Source: Paramoeba atlantica
Taxonomy: Eukaryota; Discosea
NCBI GenBank assembly: GCA_977017575.1
Contig: CDRNVI010000026.1
Location: 434,001 to 498,000 of the forward strand
Reading direction: 5' to 3'
DNA length: 64,000 nt
Part shown: piece by piece, positions 8,974 through 18,890 of the stretch
How the letters are laid out: each line of letters opens with the position of its first letter
Position numbering within the stretch: the first letter of the stretch is position 1
Notes under the pieces: model-generated
The model's input: only the letters and a program-made list of their open reading frames with translations
What the model was told of the DNA's origin: nothing
The model's database searches: none
Position numbers and translations under genes: made by a program

Positions 8974-10440
8974 ATGTCAGTGAGCTTCTCAACCGTTGTA
9001 CAAAAGCTTCGAGCCCAGCCGAATGCAGCAACGTCGGCACTGAATGACTACGTTGCACGACTAGCCCCCACTACGCTTACAAAACTTTCCAATGGATTTC
9101 AAGTCGCCAGCGAAAGCGCTGCTACGTTTCATCCGGACTTTGCGACCATAGGCGTTGTGCTGCAAGCCGGCAGTGCCTATGAGGGTCGCACTGAGAGCGG
9201 TGTTGCCTCAATGCTACAAAAGCTTTGTCTCGGCCGCGTGGGGAAGAAAACGCACGAGTCTCTGGCGCATGCCATTGAAGATGTAGGAGGTCACCTTAAA
9301 CTTTCCTCACAACGAGATCGTACATTGTTTTATTTCAAATGCCACAAATCGCAGCTGGAAAAAGCTGTTGCTCTGTTGGCCGAGATGGTTCGCTCTCCTT
9401 TGATCTCAGAAGAGGAGGTTGAGAAAGTTCGTACGCGCCAACTTCAGGAATTGAAGGAATTTGAGGAGGATCCGGATGGGATTATGATGGATAACCTGCA
9501 CACAGCCTGTCTCGACAGCACTGAGAGGGGTTACGGAGCGAAACCTAAGGGCACACTCGAGACAGTTCCGAAAATTACCTCATCAATGCTTGAGCAGTAT
9601 CACAGAGAGAACTGGACAGCTGGCCGTGCGATGCTCCTGGGGGTAGGCGGAGTGAATCACGCTCAACTCGAATCTTGGGCCTCCAAATATTTTAGTGATC
9701 TCCCCGAGAGTGGGCCCGCGCCACCGATTAACAGCCGCTACGTTGGAGGCGACATTAAGTTCTGGAACACGCGCATGAAGCTGACGCACTATGCCTGGGC
9801 TTTTGAGACTTGTGGTGCAGACTGTGGCGATGTCGTGCCATTGGAACTTGTGAATCATATTCACGGTCGTTTCCACCGCTCCCAACACGACCTCGTGCAG
9901 CACAGCAACCAGTTGAACTACAAGTGCTTCAGTGCGATGAATTTTTTGGTTCCCACATTACAGTACTTCAACGAAAAAGGTATCGAGATAGTAAATCCTT
10001 TCTTCCATTGCTACGAAGATGTGGGGCTCAGTGGTCTTCATTTGGTGGCGCGAACGGCTCAGACCCTCCCAGAGGTGACGTCAAATATCAGCGACTATGT
10101 CCAGCTTACGATGGGGGAGTACTGTCGCTTGACACAGAAAGCAATCCATGCGCGGGAACTGGAGCAAGCCAAGGTGAACTACAAGGTGCAGCTACTAATG
10201 AACCGGGATGGTCTCAGCAATCGTTTTGAGGACTTATCCAGGGAGCTGTTCTACGTGAAGCGCTCCGTCCCTGTGCAAGAAATGTTTGCTCGAATCGACG
10301 ACTTGACGCCAACTAACTTAATGGAGGTTTTGCAGCATTACTTCTACAGTCGACGACCTGTCCTATCATATACGGGATACGTCGCTGATACACCAGGGTA
10401 CGATCAAGTGACGCATTGGACATATAAATATTTATATTAA
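8974..10440 (+). CDS. M16-family peptidase fold, mitochondrial processing peptidase / bc1 core-like, zinc site lost
   Basis: The product is about 488 residues from the first ATG. An in-frame GTG at 8929 is unlikely as a start. It belongs to the pitrilysin (M16) family: TKLSNGFQVASESA opens the first half-domain, followed by GVVLQAGSAYEGRTESGVAS. The helix that carries HFLEH in active beta-MPP reads SMLQK here, so the zinc ligands are absent. The glycine-rich loop typical of alpha-MPP is not seen in the second half. These losses favour a complex III core subunit or an inactive partner over a catalytic subunit. The start MSVSFSTVVQKLRAQPNAATS is basic, hydroxylated and acid-poor, as in mitochondrial presequences. 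Two AGs in the pyrimidine-rich leader at 8930-8972 could be acceptors. Confidence 0.8.
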   Translation: MSVSFSTVVQKLRAQPNAATSALNDYVARLAPTTLTKLSNGFQVASESAATFHPDFATIGVVLQAGSAYEGRTESGVASMLQKLCLGRVGKKTHESLAHAIEDVGGHLKLSSQRDRTLFYFKCHKSQLEKAVALLAEMVRSPLISEEEVEKVRTRQLQELKEFEEDPDGIMMDNLHTACLDSTERGYGAKPKGTLETVPKITSSMLEQYHRENWTAGRAMLLGVGGVNHAQLESWASKYFSDLPESGPAPPINSRYVGGDIKFWNTRMKLTHYAWAFETCGADCGDVVPLELVNHIHGRFHRSQHDLVQHSNQLNYKCFSAMNFLVPTLQYFNEKGIEIVNPFFHCYEDVGLSGLHLVARTAQTLPEVTSNISDYVQLTMGEYCRLTQKAIHARELEQAKVNYKVQLLMNRDGLSNRFEDLSRELFYVKRSVPVQEMFARIDDLTPTNLMEVLQHYFYSRRPVLSYTGYVADTPGYDQVTHWTYKYLY

Positions 10441-10905
10441 ACTATTGCGAAAACAAAGTGACATTTAGGTCCATAAAAAGATGTTAAAATGTCTTCATTT
10501 ATTTGCGCATGTATGATCTTAAGTATAATCTGCACCCAGTGACTCGCTTAAGTAAATCACTAACCGGATTGAACATAACAAAATAAAGAAATTGTGTACT
10601 AGCCTACGGCATTCTTGATCGAACGTTCCACATAGTTTGTATAGTTCTTTCTATTTGAACCTTTTTCCATATTCTTTTATAAACTCCTCTCTCCTATACA
10701 AATTCATATTAAATGCATAAGTTGCACAATGATCAGAGCCTTTTCCTTTTTTATACAGCGATGAAATGCAGTAGAACATATATCTGTGGTTACTTGCAGA
10801 TTGAGATATGCGTACCACAATCATCAACAATGACCTAGAAATAACGGTGTTTAGTGTTTTTTTCGCTTTTTTAATTTGGTCGCACTTAATAGCAGCTCTT
10901 ACTAT
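10441..10905. other. Intergenic spacer
   Basis: AT-rich spacer with no gene or repeat recognised. A T-rich tract at 10855-10890 ending in TAG precedes the next LRR gene. Confidence 0.4.
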
Positions 10906-11538
10906 ATGCTTTGTTGCTGTCTGCCTCTCTTTCTGCCTCTCATGTCTTCAGATTCTGCACATCGCGTGCAACCGGCCAAAATTCGTGGTGTTACCTTACC
11001 GGAGGAATACGAACTCGCTCGATTGATTCAAAATATAGAAAACCCTCTCACCTCTTGGAACACACACACTCCTGCTTGTAGTTGGGAAAAAGTAGAGTGC
11101 AACTCGGAACAACAAGTTCTCAAGATCAATTGGTCGCTCACGAAATTACATGGGTCTCTTCATGCAGAGCATATTCCGAGACATTTGTATCGCTTTGACG
11201 TGTGGCACAATAAACTTCACGGAGCTTTCACTTTTGTAGCGCTCCCGTCCTCCCTCGTGCTCTTAGATCTTAGCAAGAATGCCTTTTCAGTAGCCCCTGA
11301 CCTAAGTCACCTACCACCCATGTTAAAGGAATTAATTTTGCGAGACAACCGTCTTGAGGGCTACGTAAATCTCTCATCTTTTCCAGTGTCTTTAACTCAT
11401 TTGTGGCTATACTCTAACCCTGAACTTGGGGGGGATTTAAATGTCGCAGTGCTTCCTCGAACGCTCGGGTACGATGTTAGAGATACGCAGATACGGGTAA
11501 CAAACGGACCTGACCATAGACGAGTTACAGATAACTGA
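10906..11538 (+). CDS. Short leucine-rich repeat protein
   Basis: About 210 residues. The cap AKIRGVTLPEEYELARLIQ with WNTHTPACSWEKVEC matches that of the 877-residue LRR protein, and about five 23-residue repeats follow (for example LPSSLVLLDLSKNAFS). The start is uncertain. ATG 10906 gives MLCCCLPLFLPLMSSDSAH, whose hydrophobic stretch may just be a translated pyrimidine tract. ATG 10942 gives MSSDSAHRVQPAKIRG, which agrees better with the paralogues. The last repeat is degenerate and the protein ends in a short hydrophilic tail. It lies between the M16 gene and the RRM gene. Confidence 0.85.
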   Translation: MLCCCLPLFLPLMSSDSAHRVQPAKIRGVTLPEEYELARLIQNIENPLTSWNTHTPACSWEKVECNSEQQVLKINWSLTKLHGSLHAEHIPRHLYRFDVWHNKLHGAFTFVALPSSLVLLDLSKNAFSVAPDLSHLPPMLKELILRDNRLEGYVNLSSFPVSLTHLWLYSNPELGGDLNVAVLPRTLGYDVRDTQIRVTNGPDHRRVTDN

Positions 11539-12040
11539 ATGATAGCTAATCAATAATAGGACAAAATAAATGAACTCGTGAGTTGAATCTGTTTTATTAT
11601 ATCGACCTATGAGGGGCTATCCCCGGTGTGACCCCCCTCGGCTATCCCCCTCATGGGTTCCTGCTTGGAAAACTCTGGTGTGGGCGGAAAACTCTGATTT
11701 TCCGCCATTTTTAGGATCATTCAAAAGTCCAAAATTCTGCAAAACCTGCGTCCCTTTTTTTTGTTATTCAGGTCTTTTTACGACCTTATACGTCGGTACA
11801 GTCCACTGTTCTCTGACAATCGTACTTTCTCGATTTTTTTAGAAAAGTGAAAATATAGTTTTTTAATGAAATAAAGTAATTGAAGTACTTCATACTAACT
11901 TTATTCGCCAAAAAGAAAACCGTTTTTTTTACTTCATTGTAACTTATCGTTTCCGCGAACCCTGTTTTTTCATGCATCGCATGACTCGCATTATTACGCA
12001 TCATATTCCATTAGAACTCCTTTACGAATCTCACCCTCCC
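11539..12040. other. Spacer with GC-rich block and transposon end
   Basis: Holds a C/G-rich block at 11609-11700 containing repeated GGCTATCCCC and GGAAAACTCTG words, followed by AT-rich sequence and the hAT-like terminus described separately. No gene seen. Confidence 0.45.
11941..11964 (-). repeat. Solitary hAT-like terminal inverted repeat
   Basis: The - strand reads CAGGGTTCGCGGAAAC from 11964. This differs by one base from the 5' end (CAGGGTTCGCAGAAAC) of the MITE at 32358-33431. No matching second end was found nearby, so it is an orphan terminus. It lies 77 bp upstream of the RRM/zinc-knuckle ATG, inside the likely leader. Confidence 0.55.
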
Positions 12041-12895
12041 ATGTCCGACGGCAACACCGTGTTCATCGGTAACATCACCTCCCAGAGCGAGTCCGAGATC
12101 GAGTCCGCGCTGGCCCCGTTCGGGGAGATCACCAGCGTACGCCTGCGTGGGGCGTTTGCGTTCGTGGACTTCACCTCCCATGACAGCGCGGCGAAGGCCA
12201 TCGACAGCGTGACCACAATCGCGGATGGGGGCGTGCGGCTGGATTGGCCACGGCCGCGACGGGCTCCGGCAGCAGGAGGACCAGGGGGCGCTGCCGGGGG
12301 GAGAGGGTGCTTTAGCTGTGGAGAGGAGGGTCACCGTGCACGGGATTGCCCGAATGCCAGTCAGGGCAACAAGTGCTTCAACTGTGGCGGGTTTGGACAT
12401 ATCTCCCGGGAGTGTACAAAGGAGAAGGTGCCCCCGGGGGCGTGTTTTGTGTGTAAGGAGAGTGGGCACCGTGCGGCGGAGTGTCCGAACCGAGGAGGGG
12501 GGGATGATCGACGAGGGGGGAGTCCCGGAGGACGACGCGGTCGTAGCCGGTCGTACTCTCGTGGACGCTCGATTTCACGCTCTCCTCCTCGACGGGGATA
12601 CGGGAAGCGCGGGCGAGACTACGATAGCGTCAGTCGTAGTCGCAGCCGGGGTCATGGTCGCCGGGACAACCGCCGACGCTCGTACGATCGTGAGGACTCT
12701 TGCGACCGTCGCCGGGGCCGAGGACGACGGGAGGAACGAGGCAGGTACGAAAGTCGAAGCCGAAGTCGGAGCTACGGACGGCGCCGCAACGAGCGCAGTG
12801 AAAGCCCCCGTCGGGGACGAGGAGGAGGTCGCGAGCAGCGCAGTCCCCCACGACGACGCTATCGTGACGAAAGTGAAAGCCCACGTCGACGATAG
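12041..12895 (+). CDS. RRM + three CCHC zinc knuckles + RS domain RNA-binding protein
   Basis: The product is about 284 residues from ATG 12041; an in-frame ATG at 11972 adds 23 residues unlike an RRM start. Residues 4-72 form an RNA recognition motif (VFIGNI as RNP2, GAFAFVDF as RNP1). Three zinc knuckles follow: CFSCGEEGHRARDC, CFNCGGFGHISREC and CFVCKESGHRAAEC. The C-terminal half is an Arg/Ser-rich tail with many RS/SR dipeptides, as in SR splicing factors. This order resembles plant and protist RSZ-type SR proteins, usually with one or two knuckles, and kinetoplastid RRM/CCHC factors. A role in trans-splicing or mRNA metabolism is likely; the exact orthologue cannot be assigned. The gene is GC-rich compared with its spacers. 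A long overlapping + frame at 12225-12938 is a compositional shadow. Confidence 0.88.
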   Translation: MSDGNTVFIGNITSQSESEIESALAPFGEITSVRLRGAFAFVDFTSHDSAAKAIDSVTTIADGGVRLDWPRPRRAPAAGGPGGAAGGRGCFSCGEEGHRARDCPNASQGNKCFNCGGFGHISRECTKEKVPPGACFVCKESGHRAAECPNRGGGDDRRGGSPGGRRGRSRSYSRGRSISRSPPRRGYGKRGRDYDSVSRSRSRGHGRRDNRRRSYDREDSCDRRRGRGRREERGRYESRSRSRSYGRRRNERSESPRRGRGGGREQRSPPRRRYRDESESPRRR

Positions 12896-13474
12896 GTGGG
12901 TCAACTATAGAAAGAGATCAAAGTTGTACAAGGTTTAAAAAGAATTTAAAATTCTTAAAAAGAATTTAATATACATTGAGGAGAAAAAAAGTATCAATTT
13001 TTTTGGACATTTTTTTATACATTTTGAGGATAAAGTTAAAAAAAAATGAAACGAGAGATGAGCATACGCAGCACACACCAATTAACGAACTATCAGGCAT
13101 AGTTTACAATTTCGCGTTATATTGGTTATTCGTTGAATAATTAGCTTTTCCCTCAACTTATTACATATCGGTTCGAAATATTTTACATGGGCTCCCCAAG
13201 TTCCAGGGTAGGAACAAAGTAAGTAGGGGACTTGCTTGGAATATCATAAGCTTAATTATTGATTCGTCTTGTGGTACATCATGGTAATAGGCGTTACATG
13301 TACGATGAAATCAATCTCAAATTCTCTGTATCCGCTTTTATTTCGTATAATCCTAACACGGATTAAATACTTTTCGTTGCGAAGATGCACATACATGATG
13401 CACATCGCCTACAGGGCCTCTTTATTCTTTTACTACTTTTTGCTTAAAATCTAGTCTCTTTACAGTTTCCTTAC
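12896..13474. other. Intergenic spacer
   Basis: AT-rich 579-bp spacer. A direct repeat of AAAAAGAATTTAA occurs at 12938-12970. No gene is recognised. Confidence 0.4.
13422..13465 (+). promoter_or_regulatory. Putative trans-splice acceptor of LRR gene
   Basis: A T/C-rich tract (CTTTTACTACTTTTTGCTT) and a second short tract end at TTTACAG, nine bases before the ATG at 13475. The layout matches a spliced-leader acceptor. Confidence 0.45.
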
Positions 13475-14146
13475 ATGAAGTCGTTAATTGAAATAACCTC
13501 TTCGGAGGACACATCTTCCGCTACTGGAAGATCCGCTCGCCCTGCCAAAGTGCGTGGCGCTGTGTTATCCCCGGAATTTGCTCTCATGCATTTCTTCGAA
13601 AATCCTCCTCATGGTTGGAGCGAGCAAAAAGTAATACGACACTGGCCTGGAATAGTCTGTAACAAGGCAGGTAAGGTAACGAAAATTACTGTTTTTGGTC
13701 AAGACCCGCATGGAGTGATGCGGTGGAATTACCTTCCCGAAAGCGTACGATCCTTAGAAGCGAGTTCGAACGGCTTGCAAGGCACTCTTGAACTCTCGCG
13801 CCTACCGTGGGATTTACGAAAACTTGACTTGAGCCATAACGTTCTAGTTGGCACGTTGGATCTATCGATGTTTCCGCAGTCCATGCATTACATTAACTTG
13901 GGGCATAACCAACTCCGTGGATCCCTCAACCTTGAATGCCTCTCTCCCGAGATGCGCTTCCTCGAGCTGCAACACAATGGATTTCACGGAGAGGTAAACT
14001 TAAACTGTCTTCCGAGAAGCATGCATCATCTTGGGTTATCTCATAATATTGAGCTTACTGGAGAGGTGAAAATGTGGAAACTCCCAAAAGGTCTTTGGTA
14101 CAATTGGGTAAAAACTGGCATCCGCGCCTATCCCGTGAATGTTTAA
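13475..14146 (+). CDS. Short leucine-rich repeat protein
   Basis: 223 residues. The cap PAKVRGAVLSPEFALMHFF is followed by a divergent W...C region (WPGIVCNKAGKVTKI) that lacks the first Cys of the paralogues. About five 23-residue repeats follow, such as LPWDLRKLDLSHNVLVGTLDLSM and FPQSMHYINLGHNQLRGSLNL. There is no transmembrane segment. It ends WYNWVKTGIRAYPVNV, similar in position to the tail of the 10906 paralogue (YDVRDTQIRVTNGPD), so these two share a C-terminal cap. It lies between the RRM gene and 14-3-3. Confidence 0.85.
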   Translation: MKSLIEITSSEDTSSATGRSARPAKVRGAVLSPEFALMHFFENPPHGWSEQKVIRHWPGIVCNKAGKVTKITVFGQDPHGVMRWNYLPESVRSLEASSNGLQGTLELSRLPWDLRKLDLSHNVLVGTLDLSMFPQSMHYINLGHNQLRGSLNLECLSPEMRFLELQHNGFHGEVNLNCLPRSMHHLGLSHNIELTGEVKMWKLPKGLWYNWVKTGIRAYPVNV

Positions 14147-14583
14147 TGAGTAACGAATCAGTTCGCATAATCTTGCGCTACATTATGTAGCATAGGATTT
14201 ACTAGGATTATGTAACATCTTACTTAAATTGCATGTATTCTCAAGTTTTTCGCCAAGTCGCGTATATCGTAGTGTCCTATATCGTACAGCTCGCGGCAAT
14301 ACGAATCAATTTATTGTTCGTTCGTTTGATTCTTTGTTTGCGTTAGCTCATCTTATTTTCAGTGCTCCGTAAATCTACAAAGGTTCCATTACAGTACTAA
14401 ATTTTATAAGTTTTGAAATACGGCCCCTTAAAACTATATTGTTTAAACTTTTGTCTTCCTGTGTAGTTTATTCCATAAATCCTGTTTAAAAAATCAATCA
14501 CACGCTTCTCTCACACAAAAAAAATCATCTTTCTTTTTTTCCTTTTTTCCCTTTCCTTTCCTCCCCTTCCTTTTGTTTCCCTC
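14147..14583. other. Intergenic spacer with long pyrimidine tract
   Basis: AT-rich spacer. Its last 55 bp (14526-14580) are almost pure pyrimidine and contain no AG before the 14-3-3 ATG. The nearest usable AG is at about 14464, so the tract would sit in the 5' leader or act together with an upstream acceptor. Confidence 0.45.
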
Positions 14584-15405
14584 ATGAGTGAGTCCGACGC
14601 CTCCGTGCTCCCCCACGACCCCTCCTCTCTGCTGTTCCTTGCGAAGCTCGCGGAGCAGACAGAGCGGTTCGAGGACATGGTGCGCTACGTGAAGGGGCTG
14701 GCCGCACTCAAGCCCGAGCTCTCCCCGGAGGAGCGCAATCTGCTCAGCGTGGCGTACAAGAATGTAATCGGGGCGCGACGTGCGGCATGGCGTGTGGTCG
14801 CGGCGGCGCTTACCCAACATGAGAGTGTTCTCCCCGAGGGGGAGAGTGGGGAGACCGAGGACGCCACGCGAACCGCACTGCGCGAGTATAAGTCCAGTAT
14901 TGAGTGTGAGGTCGGGGAGGTTTGTACCGATATTGTTACGTTACTGGAGGGTACGCTTCTCCCGGCGGTGGCGGAGGACGCCGAGACCCGAGTGTTCTAT
15001 CTCAAAATGGAGGGCGACTACTATCGTTACCATGCCGAGACGCTTGGCGAGGAGAAGGCAGATGCCCCGAAGCGTCACGCGTTGGAGGCGTACCGCACAG
15101 CCACGGAGCTTGCGGAACCTGTGTTGAGTCCAACTCACCCGATCCGTCTCGGTCTTGCTCTTAACTTTTCTGTCTTCTACTATGAAATTTTACATGACTT
15201 TGATAAAGGATGTGCTATGGCACAGAAAGCTTTTGATGACGCGTGCCCGGATCTTGAGTCTCTTGACGAGGAAAATTACAAAGAAAGTGCGTTGATTTTG
15301 CACCTACTCCGAGACAATTTGGCGCTGTGGAGAAACGAAGGCGAGGATGCCGAAAATAGCTCGGAAGGAAGTGATGCAAGCTCGCAAGCGGAAAACAGTC
15401 AATAA
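14584..15405 (+). CDS. 14-3-3 protein
   Basis: The 273-residue protein is a phospho-Ser/Thr-binding adaptor, normally a cytosolic dimer. Both family signatures are present: RNLLSVAYKNVIGARRAAW near residue 60 and YKESALILHLLRDNLALW near residue 235. KMEGDYYRYHAE, the phosphopeptide-pocket helix, is near residue 140. The N-terminus (SLLFLAKLAEQTERFEDMV) matches the dimerisation helices, and the C-terminus is a variable acidic Ser-rich tail. Small differences include extra residues after helix 3 (LTQHESVLPEGESGETED). It is preceded by an unusually pure pyrimidine run. The codon usage is GC-rich in the first half and more AT-rich after about 15160. Confidence 0.95.
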   Translation: MSESDASVLPHDPSSLLFLAKLAEQTERFEDMVRYVKGLAALKPELSPEERNLLSVAYKNVIGARRAAWRVVAAALTQHESVLPEGESGETEDATRTALREYKSSIECEVGEVCTDIVTLLEGTLLPAVAEDAETRVFYLKMEGDYYRYHAETLGEEKADAPKRHALEAYRTATELAEPVLSPTHPIRLGLALNFSVFYYEILHDFDKGCAMAQKAFDDACPDLESLDEENYKESALILHLLRDNLALWRNEGEDAENSSEGSDASSQAENSQ

Positions 15406-15832
15406 GTCACTTCCGCTTTCTTTATTTTCCTAGAAAACGAGATTTACATAGAATCTTTATCTGAACACAAACTTTGTTCGCTAAAACGAAAATGAGAAAG
15501 TTTGTCATGGCATTTCGTATTTTGTTTCGTAAATTCTTTTTTCACTTTGGAACTGTGTAGACCTATGCCCTCAGAATAGTGTGCAAATCATACGCGTGGT
15601 CGCATTATGTAAACTGAAAATTTTAAATTCTAAAATTCATTTCTATCCTCGTAAGTTGCCAACATTGGCAGGCTTTCTATTTTCTTAATTAACCGGAACA
15701 CTCCTACAAAGAACTACCTGTACTAAACTCTAGACTAAAGTACAGAACTAACTTTCTCATAGTTATAATTTAGTAGTGTATGTCGCTTCATGTAGGCAAG
15801 GAAGCTAGTCATTTTACTTCTTTTTTATTTCT
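15406..15832. other. Intergenic spacer
   Basis: AT-rich spacer with nothing recognised apart from a T-rich tract at 15813-15830 before the next ATG. Confidence 0.4.
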
Positions 15833-16642
15833 ATGAATTTGCTTTCTCGAACGTCAGACATTTCCGCTCTTCGCCCTTCCAAAGTGCGAGGCGCATTCAT
15901 GCCAGCAGAAGTATGTCTTGATCGTTTTCTTCGAAATGTGACAAACCGGCCGAAATCTTGGACAACAGATTACGACGCGTGCATGTGGGAATGTGTAGAT
16001 TGTAACAGCAGGCGGGAGGTGTTTCGCTTGCGCTGGCAATTTCAACGGCTTGCGGGAACTCTTTCCTGGGCTGACCTTCCCCCCACACTTTCAAAATTAA
16101 ATTTGGGTAGCTTTGAGCATCACACCAACAACCTTTCTGGCACAGTTTCATTCAACTCTTTTCCGCGCGGCATACGCTCACTGCTTCTGGGATATAATGA
16201 ATTCAGCGGCAATCTGAACACTGAGCACTTTCCAACGACGCTAGAAAAACTCGATGTGGAGGAGAATTCTTTTGACGGCTCAATAGCCCTTGAAACTTTG
16301 CCTCTCTCCATGCAAGCAATGGATGTAGGGGGGAATTTTTTGTCCGGTAGTTTGAATTTAACGATGCTTCCCATGTTAGCCTCATTGGGGCTTGCGATAA
16401 ATCGATTTACAGGGTGCATCGACCTGACGCAACTTCCAAAAACTCTTCTGGAACTTCATTTGCATGAAAATCGTCTATGTGGAACAATTGATCTTACTTC
16501 TTTGCCACCGAAGTTAGAGTACTTGCATTTAGACACCAATGAGTTTACAGGTATTGTAGATGCTCGTTCAGTACCTTCGTCGTTGGTGTATCTCAGCCTT
16601 GAAGAAAATAATTTTTCATCTATTCAAGGTAATGTATTATAG
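15833..16642 (+). CDS. Leucine-rich repeat protein
   Basis: 269 residues. The cap PSKVRGAFMPAEVCLDRFL is followed by WTTDYDACMWECVDC, the same Cys/Trp pattern as the larger paralogue. About eight repeats follow (for example LPKTLLELHLHENRLCGTIDLTS). The first repeat is expanded (FEHHTNNLSGTVSFNS). The frame stops within what looks like a further repeat (LEENNFSSIQGNVL), so the gene may be C-terminally shortened. It is the last + strand gene of the run. Confidence 0.85.
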   Translation: MNLLSRTSDISALRPSKVRGAFMPAEVCLDRFLRNVTNRPKSWTTDYDACMWECVDCNSRREVFRLRWQFQRLAGTLSWADLPPTLSKLNLGSFEHHTNNLSGTVSFNSFPRGIRSLLLGYNEFSGNLNTEHFPTTLEKLDVEENSFDGSIALETLPLSMQAMDVGGNFLSGSLNLTMLPMLASLGLAINRFTGCIDLTQLPKTLLELHLHENRLCGTIDLTSLPPKLEYLHLDTNEFTGIVDARSVPSSLVYLSLEENNFSSIQGNVL

Positions 16643-18599
16643 GCATCTCATCCAATATTCTTATAACAGGGGTGCAAATCTGATACAGGAGACGTCAGAA
16701 AAATGGCACTTTTACTTAATTTCGGAAATTCATGGCGTGCATTTGAATTCGCACAGCTTTGTATATTCGCACACCTTTGTATGTTTCGGGAGAAGAGGTT
16801 TCCGTGAAATTCACTTACCGTGACCCACCCCCTAACTAGATACATCGGAACATACGTTGTTCTGGGAACTGTTCTTCGTTCTGCGAGAATGAGAACGACG
16901 CTCTGTGTGTCCACTCTGCATGAAATCATGTAAAATGTAATGTAAAATGTAATAATGTAATGTCATGTAATAATGCAAAACATATCTAAAAAATTGCCAA
17001 GGAGTCTTACGTTCTTTTTCTTCTTTTCTCATCACTAATAGAATTTTCTACTTTACTCATGGCTCAAGGCTTTTAGCACACTCAACACGTTGGTATACAA
17101 GCTTGTGGTCCAATAGCCTTTGAATAATGTCCCTTTCGCTTGTCGCTGCCAAAACTGTGTATGACCAATTGTCGGTACAAGAAAAATCTGTGCACTGCCG
17201 ACAATTTATGTCCAAAGTAGCCAAAAGTTTTGGCTTCTTTCCACCTTTTTGAAAAAGGTGGAAAAGTATCAGATTAACTGATGTATTTGCTTCAAAATGA
17301 GTCTTTAGAATAATTATGACTCTTTTTCAAAAAAATTTAAACTTTGGCGCAAAACCGGTTCCCTTTCATTAATGATTTAATAAATTTAATTTTGAAATTT
17401 ATAAGCGTGTTTCGTAGGTAGGAATGAAACATTACTCAGTGAATACAACATCTATGCTTGACGGTAATGTGAGGGTTGGTAGTCCTAATCTGGGCTTACC
17501 CAGAGAGGGTCCACCAACCCGTCATTATCACGGCGCAGTAGACGCGCCATGGCAGGCCTGGCACCATGAAGGCCAGAAAAAAAAGGCACATTCATGGATA
17601 CTCAGGCACATCCCACTGAAGGGGCCGACGACACGCAAGAAGTGGTCTCTCCAGCATCCGAACAAGTCGAATGTCGAAAAGGCTTCAATACGCTGTCGGG
17701 AAATTCATTTAGAGAAAAATTAGGAAAACGAAAATAAATACTGTTACTATAGTAAATAAATAAAGTTAGTAATAGTAAATACGAAACGAAATATTGCAAC
17801 TGCAAATGTATAATTTATCCAGACACCGTGATACATGATTGAAGTTTGATACAGACATCCTTTGAAAGGAAGGATACATACACGACAAGATGTGTATGAA
17901 GCCTCGCTCGCAATAATTTAACTTAACACAAATAAATTGAGATACAGTGAGTCGTTGGTTCAATGAATGAAGCCGAGCACACCATCATTCTCGGAATCTT
18001 TATCACGTCTATTATTCGGACGGCAACCCTACATACACACACGTTTAAGCCACCAGAACTATACAGAACTGTACTACTTCAACTAGTCTCTACTTGTATT
18101 ACTAGGAATCTATACTGAATTAGCATTCTTACTACTCTTACTAGTGGATCTACTCTAGGAAAGGCCGTTCCATTAAAACCTAGAAACCCTCCACTAAACG
18201 AGTAACTACGACTCAATGGCACTGGTCATTTAGGGTTCCACTAATTTACGCATCATCTAAGATGCAGGGATACCACACTTACAAACACACCACACTTACT
18301 AACAGGTATGGCGTATCCAAAACGTAATAATAAAAGCGAGTCAGAGACCACACGTGGAACTGTAGTCATACAGACCGACAGTATCCAACAGCCATGGCAA
18401 TTCCACGAGAGGCAGTACCCTTGATGCGAGCGGTCATATTCTGTATTTTTTGCCTCTATATTACCCAATACATGAGCCATGAAGGTCCATAGGGGGGGTT
18501 GTCATGTTCTATATAAAATAACTAGCAATTGGCGAGCCCAAAACTAGCAAATGTATGTAAATTATGCCGCTAACATGAAGCAATAAAAATTAAAACAGA
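16643..18599. other. Gene-poor region
   Basis: No convincing gene. Bases 17239-17264 form a strong hairpin (TTTCCACCTTTTT pairing with AAAAAGGTGGAAA). A palindromic CCAAAAGTTTTGG precedes it. An A-tailed short repeat at 17465-17584 is listed separately. Bases 17585-18599 hold nothing recognised. The polycistronic run appears to end here. Confidence 0.5.
17465..17584 (+). repeat. A-tailed short interspersed repeat (SINE-like)
   Basis: About 120 bp from TAATGTGAGGGTTGGTAG to GGCCAGAAAAAAAA. A near-identical copy lies in inverted orientation at 22872-22991 and also ends in eight A residues. The sharp A-run end in both copies suggests a short retroposon. No tRNA-type promoter boxes were identified. 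The pair flanks the two RT-type LINE fragments. Confidence 0.6.
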
Positions 18600-18890
18600 G
18601 AAACAAGCAAAACATGCCATTCGCGCAGGTTCCGGACCGGGTCTTTCGATCTCTCCACGGCCTGACTTGTGAACCCTTCCCTTGTTATACGGGAGGGCGC
18701 AGGCGCGGGCCTGTGTCGACAGCGACACGGTCGCGAAACAGGATGCTGGTCGACGGGGAGGAGATTCACTACCCGTGTACTACCTCACTTGGGGTACCTA
18801 GCCCTCGCGGGCTAGGCGTAAGTATAGACTCTGTCGACGCGACCAGCACCCTAATCGTCTTGTTACCCTAGCGGACCATGCCTGTGGGCC
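18600..18890 (-). mobile_element. Probable 3' untranslated end of an RLE-type LINE
   Basis: GC-rich sequence directly downstream (on the - strand) of the endonuclease frame at 18891-19688. It contains hairpins such as CTAGCCCGCGAGGGCTAG near 18799-18816. The composition drops to AT-rich at about 18600, suggesting the element's end there. No poly(A) tail is evident. Confidence 0.45.

Noticed and set aside
12225-12938. Overlapping 237-residue + frame and - strand frames in the RRM gene
   Set aside because: They are shadows of a GC-rich RS-repeat coding region; only the RRM frame has recognisable domains.
14494-14820. 108-residue - strand frame with a poly-Lys tail
   Set aside because: Antisense of the 14-3-3 start and its pyrimidine leader.
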